Source of the DNA: JBLHGU01 sp047615875
Lineage (GTDB): Bacteria; Pseudomonadota; Gammaproteobacteria; Arenicellales; CAJQKF01
Reading direction: 5' to 3'
NCBI GenBank assembly: GCA_047615875.1
Contig: JBLHGU010000285.1
Location: 1 to 6,015 of the forward strand
DNA length: 6,015 bases
How positions within the stretch are numbered: the first letter of the stretch is position 1; each line of letters starts with the position of its first letter. The notes under the pieces are model-generated. The model saw only the letters and a list, made by a program, of their open reading frames with translations. It ran no database searches and was not told the origin of the DNA. The position numbers and the translations under genes were made by a program. Positions 1 to 5,150 of this stretch are shown here, in pieces.

Positions 1-1
1 T

Positions 2-211
2 TTATTAGCGGTAACTGGCCAGGGTGCCAGCATGCACGGTCAGGCTGATCATCGCCGCATTCTGCAAGGCCGTCATGAGAACGAAACGATCCATGACGAA
101 AATGGCATGCGTCACTATTACGAAGAGTGGGGTCGTTGGGTAAATCGATCACCTAGCAATCCTGACAAACCCTTCGAAGAGATGCCTCAAACCAAAGCAG
201 CGGTTGCCTAA
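2..211 (+). CDS. Rieske oxygenase alpha (large, catalytic) subunit, C-terminal fragment; possible msmA
   Basis: This is the last 69 codons of a gene that starts before the window; the frame is open from base 2 to the TAA at 209-211. The tail contains GRHENETIHDENGMRHYYEE followed by WGRWVN. The pattern of Asp/Glu, then G-M-R, then aromatics and W is typical of the C-terminal end of ring-hydroxylating oxygenase large subunits. The family's Rieske Cys/His ligands and iron-binding His-His-Asp triad lie upstream and cannot be checked. The identification rests on this tail plus the genes that follow: beta subunit, Rieske ferredoxin and iron-sulfur flavin reductase. The subunit would carry out the O2-dependent oxidation in the cytoplasm as a complex with beta. 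The substrate cannot be read from this fragment; methanesulfonate (MsmA) is inferred from gene order and the adjacent sulfonate-type importer. An aromatic substrate is the main alternative. Confidence 0.8.
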   Translation, partial: LLAVTGQGASMHGQADHRRILQGRHENETIHDENGMRHYYEEWGRWVNRSPSNPDKPFEEMPQTKAAVA

Positions 212-237
212 CAGGCGAGTCTTCAGGACTTCATGAG

Positions 238-265
238 ATCCGGGTCAGTTTATACAGACCCGGAT
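238..265 (+). terminator. Terminator-like hairpin between alpha and beta subunit genes
   Basis: ATCCGGGTC (238-246) and GACCCGGAT (257-265) form a perfect 9-bp, GC-rich stem with a 10-nt loop. A T-rich stretch, TTATTATTT, begins immediately after it at 266. It lies 26 bases after the alpha stop and 32 bases before the beta ATG. The shape is that of an intrinsic terminator, but the operon almost certainly continues. I therefore infer partial termination (attenuation) or an mRNA-stabilising 3' end that sets the alpha-to-beta ratio. It could also be an RNA-processing boundary. Confidence 0.6.
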
Positions 266-297
266 TATTATTTCTGACTTTATTGAGAATAGTACCA

Positions 298-789
298 ATG
301 GCAGATAGTGGCCGAAACAACGCGGACATAGTTCGTGACACAATTTATAAAGCCTGTTTATTTCAGGATGATGAGCAGTGGGAAGAGTGGCTAGATTTAT
401 GTGATGACTCTTTTGAATACGCTATAAAAGCATTCAGCCCCGAAATTCAGTACGATATGACTTATCTGTCAGGCAACAAGACCTACATGCAGGCAATGAC
501 CAGAATGCTGCCAAAGCATAATACTGATCATTCTCCGCTTAAAAGACATTGCGTTGTATACGAAGTTATTGTGGATGGTGAAACCGCCACGGCCACATCT
601 TCAGTATTGGTATATCAAACTCTACTTGATGGTACCAATGCCCATGTTGATGCCGGAGAAACACGTTTGTTTGTGGCTGGACGTTATGTTGACTCCTTCA
701 AACTAGCAGATGGCAAAGCAAAGTTTACTTCCCGTGTAACTCAACTCGACACCCGACGTTTGGATAAAGGCTCGCACTGGCCATTATAA
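298..789 (+). CDS. Rieske oxygenase beta (small) subunit, NTF2/SnoaL-like; possible msmB
   Basis: A 163-residue protein of the size and layout of ring-hydroxylating oxygenase beta subunits, which adopt an NTF2-like cone fold and stabilise the alpha trimer rather than bind metal. The N-terminal helix region (about 10-45) has LFQDDEQWEEWLDLCDDSFEY, which resembles the family's start. The middle reads SPEIQYDM (47-54) and LPKHNTDHSPLKRH (71-84). The C-terminal strand is SRVTQLDTRRLDKGSHWPL (145-163), matching the usual closing strand. I chose ATG 298 over an in-frame TTG at 283, which would add only five residues and remove the weak upstream GAGAA (285-289) as ribosome binding site. The S-P-E-I plus HNTDHSPL..H segments are what I remember from proteins annotated as methanesulfonate monooxygenase small subunit; this is recall, not a search. 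A 6-bp hairpin begins on its stop codon. Confidence 0.88.
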   Translation: MADSGRNNADIVRDTIYKACLFQDDEQWEEWLDLCDDSFEYAIKAFSPEIQYDMTYLSGNKTYMQAMTRMLPKHNTDHSPLKRHCVVYEVIVDGETATATSSVLVYQTLLDGTNAHVDAGETRLFVAGRYVDSFKLADGKAKFTSRVTQLDTRRLDKGSHWPL

Positions 790-803
790 GTATTTTCAAT
801 ACT
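789..803 (+). repeat. 6-bp stem / 3-nt loop hairpin at beta-subunit stop codon
   Basis: AGTATT-TTC-AATACT is a perfect inverted repeat whose first base is the last base of the TAA stop (787-789). It is AT-rich, so weak as RNA, and there is no T-tract after it. It sits 22 bases before the Rieske ferredoxin ATG. Comparable 6+3+6 hairpins occur at two other stops in the window (3386-3400 and 4304-4318). Confidence 0.45.
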
Positions 804-825
804 GAACAATTAATAGAGAACCATT

Positions 826-1182
826 ATGAGCTGGAAAACCGTCTGCGCCATCGGCGACGTACCGGATAGTAGTTTAAAGCAATTCAATGTTGACGGTGTA
901 TCAGTGCTGGTCGCCAATATAGAAAACGAATTTCGCTGCTTCCCCCCTGAATGCCCACATATGGAAGAACGTTTGTCTGACACCGGCATCTGCAACAAAG
1001 GTGTACTTACTTGCACTACGCATCTGTGGCAATGGAACTTGCTAACTGGCGCTGGTGTAGCCCCAGCAGAAAACAAACGGCAAATGTTAAGTTACGACGC
1101 CAAAACGGAAAATGGGCAGGTAATGGCATTCATCGAAGAGGAACTTGAATACGACTTTGATGATGAGGATGAAGACGACTAG
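826..1182 (+). CDS. Rieske [2Fe-2S] ferredoxin of the oxygenase system; possible msmC
   Basis: A 118-residue soluble electron carrier that would pass single electrons from the reductase to the alpha-subunit Rieske centre. The two Rieske boxes are complete: C43-P-H45 and C63-T-T-H66, separated by 17 residues, followed by LWQWNLLTGAG. That second-box context resembles the ferredoxins of toluene monooxygenase (TmoC) and dioxygenases. The gene is full length for this family. ATG 826 is preceded by a weak AGAGAA (815-820), and the gene starts 36 bases after the beta stop, so the two are probably co-transcribed. Two features are odd. The last 15 residues (104-118) are nearly all acidic. There are also extra cysteines at 7, 38 and 56, with Cys56 lying between the two ligand boxes. 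A role in a small-sulfonate oxygenase is inferred from context only; the Rieske ferredoxin call itself is firm. Confidence 0.93.
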   Translation: MSWKTVCAIGDVPDSSLKQFNVDGVSVLVANIENEFRCFPPECPHMEERLSDTGICNKGVLTCTTHLWQWNLLTGAGVAPAENKRQMLSYDAKTENGQVMAFIEEELEYDFDDEDEDD

Positions 1183-1245
1183 CCTGGGCAATTACTGGTC
1201 GGTGCTGCGAGTACAATTTGTTTTTCAGTTGGTCAGCCTACGAAA

Positions 1246-2289
1246 ATGAAGATAACCATAAGTAAAAAGGAACGATTTCTCGAATTTGATATCGATGAGG
1301 AAGAAAGGATATTGTATGGCGGGTTATCTAAACAAATACCCTTACCGTACGAATGTGCAACAGGTACATGTGGTACCTGTAAAGCACGGTTGATATCTGG
1401 CGAGGTCACCAGTCATTGGGATAGTGCTCCAGGTCGTGCGAAGTTAAAAATTGCCCGGGATGAATTCCTGATGTGTCAGTCCAGTTGCAAGACTGACATT
1501 GAAATAAAAGTACCCGGTATAAACATCGATCAAGTAGCCACCAATCCTGTTCCCTCACAGCACACCGGTATAATTTCAAGCATTGATTGGTTGACCTCCG
1601 ATGTTGCCCATGTGTCTGTTGATCTTGATCGACAAATGAATTTCAAATCGGGACAATTTGTTGTTGTTGAATCCGACCTTGTCGCTGGCGGTCGTGCTTA
1701 TTCGATGGTCAATTACGACCCGGGTACCAAACGCCTGGAACTAGTAATCAAACTAAAGAGCGGCGGTGGATTTTCCACGTGGCTGTCAAACGAGGCCTCT
1801 GTCGGCAAGCGCTTCAATATTTTTGGTCCACTCGGTTGCGCGACATTTGATCCATCTGAAGATAAGGACCTACTTTGCATTTGTGGAGGGTCTGGTATTG
1901 CTGGCATCATGTCTATTCTCGAGCATGCCTTTGGCGCAGATCATTTTAGTCGATTTAATGGCGAACTATACTTCGGAGTGAGGACACCTGCCGATGCTTT
2001 TTATCTGCAACAACTTAGTCGGTATGTATCTCTATCTAACGGCAGATTAACAGTCACCGTCGTATTTTCAGAAAGTTTCGAAGTAGACACTAATTCCCCT
2101 TTGCCAACCAATTTGAAATACAAGAGTGGTTTTGTCGGGCCGGTTGCTATCGAATCAACAAACACTGCCGTGGAAAACGCCTCGTCCTTCCTCGCAGGAC
2201 CACCGATCATGATCGATGGAGTAATCCGCAGTTTGATAATAGATAAGGGTTTCGCGCCAAATCAGATCAAATACGACAAGTTTGCCTAA
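1246..2289 (+). CDS. Ferredoxin-NAD(P)H reductase of the oxygenase system (plant-type [2Fe-2S] + FAD + NAD domains); possible msmD
   Basis: A 347-residue reductase with three modules. The N-terminal plant-type ferredoxin domain (about 1-90) has cluster ligands C37, C42, C45 and C77. The FAD domain (about 105-200) carries R150-A-Y-S153 for flavin binding and GPLG (194-197). The NAD(P)-binding domain (about 205-347) has GGSGIAG (214-220), AGPP (317-320) and an aromatic C-terminal tail. It would take a hydride from NAD(P)H and hand electrons to the Rieske ferredoxin. This domain order with a separate Rieske ferredoxin makes the system naphthalene-dioxygenase-like (class III) in electron-transfer terms, and is also the MsmD layout. 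ATG 1246 places the ferredoxin domain at the expected distance from the N-terminus, but I see no good Shine-Dalgarno before it. The 63-base gap after the ferredoxin gene shows no clear promoter. Confidence 0.93.
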   Translation: MKITISKKERFLEFDIDEEERILYGGLSKQIPLPYECATGTCGTCKARLISGEVTSHWDSAPGRAKLKIARDEFLMCQSSCKTDIEIKVPGINIDQVATNPVPSQHTGIISSIDWLTSDVAHVSVDLDRQMNFKSGQFVVVESDLVAGGRAYSMVNYDPGTKRLELVIKLKSGGGFSTWLSNEASVGKRFNIFGPLGCATFDPSEDKDLLCICGGSGIAGIMSILEHAFGADHFSRFNGELYFGVRTPADAFYLQQLSRYVSLSNGRLTVTVVFSESFEVDTNSPLPTNLKYKSGFVGPVAIESTNTAVENASSFLAGPPIMIDGVIRSLIIDKGFAPNQIKYDKFA

Positions 2290-2364
2290 AATCGAATGTT
2301 AAATGCTAAGAATTTAGTGAATTCCTGATTAAATTTGTAGCCTCTCCTCAAGGCCATAATAGGC

Positions 2365-2401
2365 GCGACATCAGGATCACAGCCCTGACACCTGATGTCG
2401 C
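2365..2401. repeat. 11-bp perfect inverted repeat upstream of the OsmC gene (possible operator or RNA hairpin)
   Basis: GCGACATCAGG (2365-2375) and CCTGATGTCGC (2391-2401) are perfect inverted copies with a 15-base centre. The centre holds a further CCTGA (2384-2388), so competing foldings are possible. No T-tract follows on either strand, which argues against a simple intrinsic terminator. The right arm ends 17 bases before a perfect TATAAT, so it covers the -35 position of the probable OsmC promoter. Repression by a dimeric regulator is an inference; the arrangement could also end the upstream oxygenase transcript. Confidence 0.6.
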
Positions 2402-2424
2402 AATCGAGTAGATCATTATATAAT
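2395..2424 (+). promoter_or_regulatory. Probable sigma-70 promoter for the OsmC-family gene
   Basis: A perfect -10 hexamer, TATAAT, is at 2419-2424. The best -35 candidate at permitted spacing is ATGTCG (2395-2400), with three of six consensus matches and an 18-base spacer. The poor -35 suggests an activator-dependent or regulated promoter, and the hexamer lies within the right arm of the inverted repeat at 2365-2401. Transcription would begin near 2431, leaving a leader of about 75 bases. Confidence 0.45.
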
Positions 2425-2488
2425 GTCATTTCGACAGCTATGTTCTGTCCACGTAACATCTTGGTAATTAGTGCATTGCAAATTCAAC

Positions 2489-2494
2489 AGGAGA
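2489..2494 (+). promoter_or_regulatory. Ribosome binding site of the OsmC-family gene
   Basis: AGGAGA lies 10 bases before ATG 2505. It is the strongest Shine-Dalgarno in the + strand half and fixes the start of the gene. Confidence 0.7.
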
Positions 2495-2504
2495 AGAGTT
2501 TCTT

Positions 2505-3011
2505 ATGAGTTTTAAAGCCATATACGAAAAACGACAACAACTATTCAAGGATGAACCAGATAACGCAGTATCAACTGTGCGCGCCAGTAGTGAATTAGTA
2601 GAAGCCTTTCGCTCTGTTATAAAAGTACGCGATTTTGAAGTTGTTATTGATCAACCAAAAGGTATGGGAAGTAGCAATCAGGGACCAAGACCCAGCGAAT
2701 ATGTATTGGCTGCTTTGGCGGCATGTCATGAAGTAACCTATCGGCTTTATGCAGATGCTATGGAGATCCCATTGGAATCTGTGTCAGTTTCTGTAGAGGG
2801 TGTGGCTGATGCACGGGGCTTCTTTGGACCGGATGAAGATATTCCGGCAGGTTTTTCAACAATTAGAGGCGAAATAAATATTCAGTCATCTGCCACTGAT
2901 GAACAGCTTGATCAACTACGTCAGGCGGTTAATAAACACTGCCCTGTTCTGGATGATCTGATACGTCCAGTTGATGTAAAACTTGATCTGATTCGGACCA
3001 ACGCCCAATAG
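2505..3011 (+). CDS. OsmC-family thiol-dependent protein
   Basis: A 168-residue OsmC-fold protein. The core segment GPRPSEYVLAALAACHEVTY (60-79) matches the family signature, with the peroxidatic-type cysteine at C74 and the conserved Glu at E65. The resolving-type cysteine is C146 in KHCPVLDDL. Both active-site thiols are therefore present. The N-terminal region of about 35 residues before the first core strand is longer than in short Ohr/OsmC proteins, as in many OsmC-like proteins of 160-180 residues. OsmC and Ohr reduce organic hydroperoxides with lipoyl or other dithiol donors. Many relatives have no tested substrate, so I do not assign one. It lies between an oxygenase operon and its putative importer, so a role in handling peroxide or a reactive product of the oxygenase is possible but unproven. 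It appears to have its own promoter and ends convergently with the - strand genes, 96 bases from the small membrane protein gene. Confidence 0.88.
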   Translation: MSFKAIYEKRQQLFKDEPDNAVSTVRASSELVEAFRSVIKVRDFEVVIDQPKGMGSSNQGPRPSEYVLAALAACHEVTYRLYADAMEIPLESVSVSVEGVADARGFFGPDEDIPAGFSTIRGEINIQSSATDEQLDQLRQAVNKHCPVLDDLIRPVDVKLDLIRTNAQ

Positions 3012-3091
3012 CCAGAATGAAAATCTTTTATGGCTCAAGAAGTAGGCGCAATTCAGTTAAGAACAAACAACTCACGACTCGCAAAATAGTT

Positions 3092-3116
3092 GGCGATGAA
3101 TCTTATTCTAGCCGCC
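3092..3116 (-). terminator. Imperfect stem-loop at the end of the - strand operon (weak terminator candidate)
   Basis: GGCG (3092-3095) pairs with CGCC (3113-3116) and GAAT (3098-3101) with ATTC (3105-3108), with an unpaired internal stretch. Read on the - strand, the structure spans the TAG of the small membrane protein and is followed by AACTATTTT. The pairing is short and interrupted, so this is only a candidate. No better terminator is visible for either converging transcript. Confidence 0.25.
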
Positions 3117-3314
3117 CTGCAAACGAATCAGGCCGGCGCCGATAAATAAAACCACACTAATTGCCATGCAGGCGTATGACGCTTTGTTTATCAACTTAAT
3201 GGTGTTGGGCGACACCAAACCACGAACAGCCAAACCAGAGGCTGCTATAGACAATATTCCGCCCAATACAGCAAGAGAAATTACTGTGCTTCGTTGCAAT
3301 AGAAAATCAAGCAT
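3108..3314 (-). CDS. Small two-helix inner-membrane protein, function unknown
   Basis: A 68-residue protein with two strongly hydrophobic segments, about residues 10-31 and 46-63, joined by a polar loop (RGLVSPNTIKLINKASY). It is not a recognisable toxin or leader peptide, and I do not know the family. The start at 3314 sits 77 bases beyond the end of ATPase A on the same strand, with GAGCGA about 12 bases upstream as a possible ribosome binding site. It is probably the last gene of the importer operon and may be an accessory subunit or an unrelated passenger. The open frame, the clear helix-loop-helix layout and the same-strand position argue for a real gene. Confidence 0.6.
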   Translation of the reverse strand: MLDFLLQRSTVISLAVLGGILSIAASGLAVRGLVSPNTIKLINKASYACMAISVVLFIGAGLIRLQGG

Positions 3315-3385
3315 TGTGTATCAGTCGCTCTAATATACCCATCTACCTGTTATGTCTCGTATACCTGGTTCACTTGGATAAATAC

Positions 3386-3400
3386 TCGGCACTATGCCGA
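3386..3400 (-). repeat. 6-bp stem / 3-nt loop hairpin with the ATPase A stop codon in the loop
   Basis: On the - strand this reads TCGGCA-TAG-TGCCGA. It is a perfect stem whose three-base loop is exactly the TAG stop of ATPase A (3392-3394). No strong T-tract follows. It could shield the 3' end of the ATPase message or limit read-through to the small membrane protein gene. Confidence 0.5.
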
Positions 3401-4252
3401 TCGTTTGGAATAGGCCTCAAGAAAATCTGCCGCCGCTTTACTACCACCGGAGAAAGATTTCATAGCCTCTTCGTGCAATTGAGTCATGACTTCAGTTTTT
3501 ATTTCATTAGCTCGTTCATTATTGGCAATATCATCAATCACTCGTGGTCTGGGAATGTCGATATCAATTACCGCTCGCGTCGAGGTCGGTAAATTTGTCA
3601 TGATAAGTAATCGATCCGCTAGAAATATTGCTTCGTCTATGTCAGTAGTAATAAAGAAATTCGTATTGCGATCTTCTTCGTAGAGCGCCGCATAGTATTC
3701 CCACATTAATTCCTTGGACATATGATCAAGCCCACGGAAAGGTTCATCGAGAATCATAACTTCTGGCTTGTTTATCATGGCTCGTGCAAGTTCCGCACGA
3801 CGCTGCATACCACCGGAAAGTTGCGACGGAAATTTGTCTCGAAATGCCTCCAGGCCAACTTTGTTAAGCAAAAACTCGGCCTGTTCTTCAGCTTCCGGAC
3901 CACCTTCGCCGCGCGCCCTGGGACCATACATAACGTTGTCCCAGGTGGTCATCCAGGGAAACAACGCAGATTCCTGAAATAGTACTAAACGATCTTTGCC
4001 TGGACCGGTAATTAGCTGGCCACCAATGGTCAATTCCCCTGAAGATGGCTGTTCAAAACCTGCTATTAACTGAATGATTGAACTTTTACCGCAGCCAGAT
4101 GGGCCAATCATTACAGTCAGTTTTCCGCTTTCTATAGTAAAGGAACAATCCTTTATTACATCTTTAGCCATTGGCCCTGCGCCAAATGTTTTGGAGATGT
4201 TGTTTGCAACAATTTCATTGCCACGTTGGGAGACTATGCTATCTGATGACAT
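3392..4252 (-). CDS. ABC importer ATPase A, NitT/TauT (sulfonate/taurine/nitrate) type, with altered H-loop
   Basis: A 286-residue cytoplasmic ATPase that would power import through the adjacent permease. It has Walker A GPSGCGKS (50-57), Q-loop Q93 in LFQESALFPW, canonical signature LSGGMQ (145-150), Walker B VMILDE (165-170) with catalytic E170 retained, and D-loop GLD (174-176). The FQ..ALFPW context and the GPG loop before it are typical of the NitT/TauT (SsuB/TauB/NrtD) group. The H-loop reads ITTDIDEA where the family has ITHDIDEA, so the switch histidine is Thr203 (codon 3644-3646). Thr to His needs two base changes, so a single base error does not explain it. The start at 4252 has only a weak GGAA upstream, but the conserved first strand begins at residue 13. 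The gene follows the permease after 66 bases. It is probably the heterodimer partner of ATPase B, whose signature is degenerate. Confidence 0.93.
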   Translation of the reverse strand: MSSDSIVSQRGNEIVANNISKTFGAGPMAKDVIKDCSFTIESGKLTVMIGPSGCGKSSIIQLIAGFEQPSSGELTIGGQLITGPGKDRLVLFQESALFPWMTTWDNVMYGPRARGEGGPEAEEQAEFLLNKVGLEAFRDKFPSQLSGGMQRRAELARAMINKPEVMILDEPFRGLDHMSKELMWEYYAALYEEDRNTNFFITTDIDEAIFLADRLLIMTNLPTSTRAVIDIDIPRPRVIDDIANNERANEIKTEVMTQLHEEAMKSFSGGSKAAADFLEAYSKRSA

Positions 4253-4303
4253 GGATGATTCCAGATATTCAATTTTGTATTGATCGAAAAATAAATAGTA
4301 ATC

Positions 4304-4318
4304 TAAGGCGCAGCCTTA
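4304..4318 (-). repeat. 6-bp stem / 3-nt loop hairpin directly after the permease stop codon
   Basis: On the - strand this reads TAAGGC-TGC-GCCTTA and begins on the base after the TAA stop at 4321-4319. An AT-rich stretch containing TATTTATTTTT follows 7 bases after the stem. It could be a leaky terminator or a 3' stabiliser that lets the permease and ATPase A be made at different levels. Confidence 0.5.
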
Positions 4319-5143
4319 TTAGCGAGTTTTTAACCACGGAGTAAGGTAGCCGCCCATCTGTCTCAGTAATTCACTACTGAAATAACCAGCGATACCGATG
4401 CTAATCATGCCAACAATTATCTGTTCGTAAGATCCACCAACATAGGAACTCCAGATAAAGAAACCAAGTCCACCACCGGCACCACCTGCGTCACTACCAC
4501 CACCGGAGATCATTTCAGCAGCCACGACCACCTCCCAGGTTATACCCATACCCACTGCAGAACCAACTACGATGGAAGGTAATGTCGCTGGCAGAATGAT
4601 ACGTCTAAACATATCCCATTGGGAGGCCCCCATAGATTGCGCAGCCTGGAGATACTGTCTATTAATAGACCTAGCTCCGCCCAGCACGTTTATTACGATA
4701 GTGTAAAACGCGCCAAGAAACGTTACGAATGCAATGGACAATTCCTGAGTTGGCCAGAAGATAATAGATGCGGGCACCCAGGCAAGTGGTGGTATAGGTC
4801 GCAACACTTCAAATGATGGGAATGCCATGCCATAGAACGTTTTATTCACTGCCATGAACAAACCCAACGGAATACCAATGATCATTGCGGCAAAAAATCC
4901 ACCAAAAACTCGTAGAAAACTCATATACCAACTGGACCAATAACTTGGGTCACCAATCAACCCTCCCCAGCTTACAAAAACGCCAGAGGGTGGTGGCACC
5001 AGGCCAAGAAACGGTACGCGATAATTAATCAATTCTTCGGATCGTGCGCCCAGTTCCCAAATTATTACGAAAACCACAATGGCCGTTACCCCACGAAAGG
5101 TGGCGCGACCAGGAAGGTTCTTTTTTAACTTTTCAATATTCAT
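4319..5143 (-). CDS. ABC importer permease, TauC/SsuC (NitT/TauT) family
   Basis: A 274-residue integral membrane protein that would form the import channel, presumably as a homodimer because no second permease is present. About six hydrophobic segments are visible (near 17-31, 77-99, 113-130, 134-153, 186-211 and 240-259). The cytoplasmic EAA loop that docks on the ATPases is AAQSMGASQWDMFRRIILP (167-185), a clear match to the family. RPIPPLAWVP (115-124) is another family hallmark. I chose ATG 5143, which leaves a 7-base gap after ATPase B, with AAGAAG just upstream. An in-frame ATG at 5197 would add 18 mostly basic residues and overlap ATPase B by 47 bases; it cannot be excluded. The loop after AAEMI is unusually glycine-rich, SGGGSDAGGAGGG (213-225). 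The substrate is probably a small sulfonate, judged from context. Confidence 0.92.
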   Translation of the reverse strand: MNIEKLKKNLPGRATFRGVTAIVVFVIIWELGARSEELINYRVPFLGLVPPPSGVFVSWGGLIGDPSYWSSWYMSFLRVFGGFFAAMIIGIPLGLFMAVNKTFYGMAFPSFEVLRPIPPLAWVPASIIFWPTQELSIAFVTFLGAFYTIVINVLGGARSINRQYLQAAQSMGASQWDMFRRIILPATLPSIVVGSAVGMGITWEVVVAAEMISGGGSDAGGAGGGLGFFIWSSYVGGSYEQIIVGMISIGIAGYFSSELLRQMGGYLTPWLKTR

Positions 5144-5150
5144 ATTCTTC

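Noticed and set aside
283..297. Upstream in-frame TTG start for the beta subunit
   Set aside because: It adds only MRIVP and would use up the GAGAA that serves as the weak ribosome binding site for ATG 298.
810..1076. - strand open frame opposite the Rieske ferredoxin
   Set aside because: It is the shadow of a gene with both Rieske boxes intact; no family features are visible.
1713..2210. Frames on both strands inside the reductase gene
   Set aside because: The reductase frame carries complete FAD and NAD motifs across this span, so the others are chance frames.
3012..3107. Strong bidirectional terminator between the converging genes
   Set aside because: I looked for one. Only GCCA/TGGC near the OsmC stop and the interrupted stem at 3092-3116 are present, neither with a good T-tract.
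3314..3592. Open frame on the + strand across the end of ATPase A
   Set aside because: It runs antisense to a well-supported ATPase gene and its translation has no recognisable domain; the same applies to the other + strand frames at 3486-5315 and 5534-6008.
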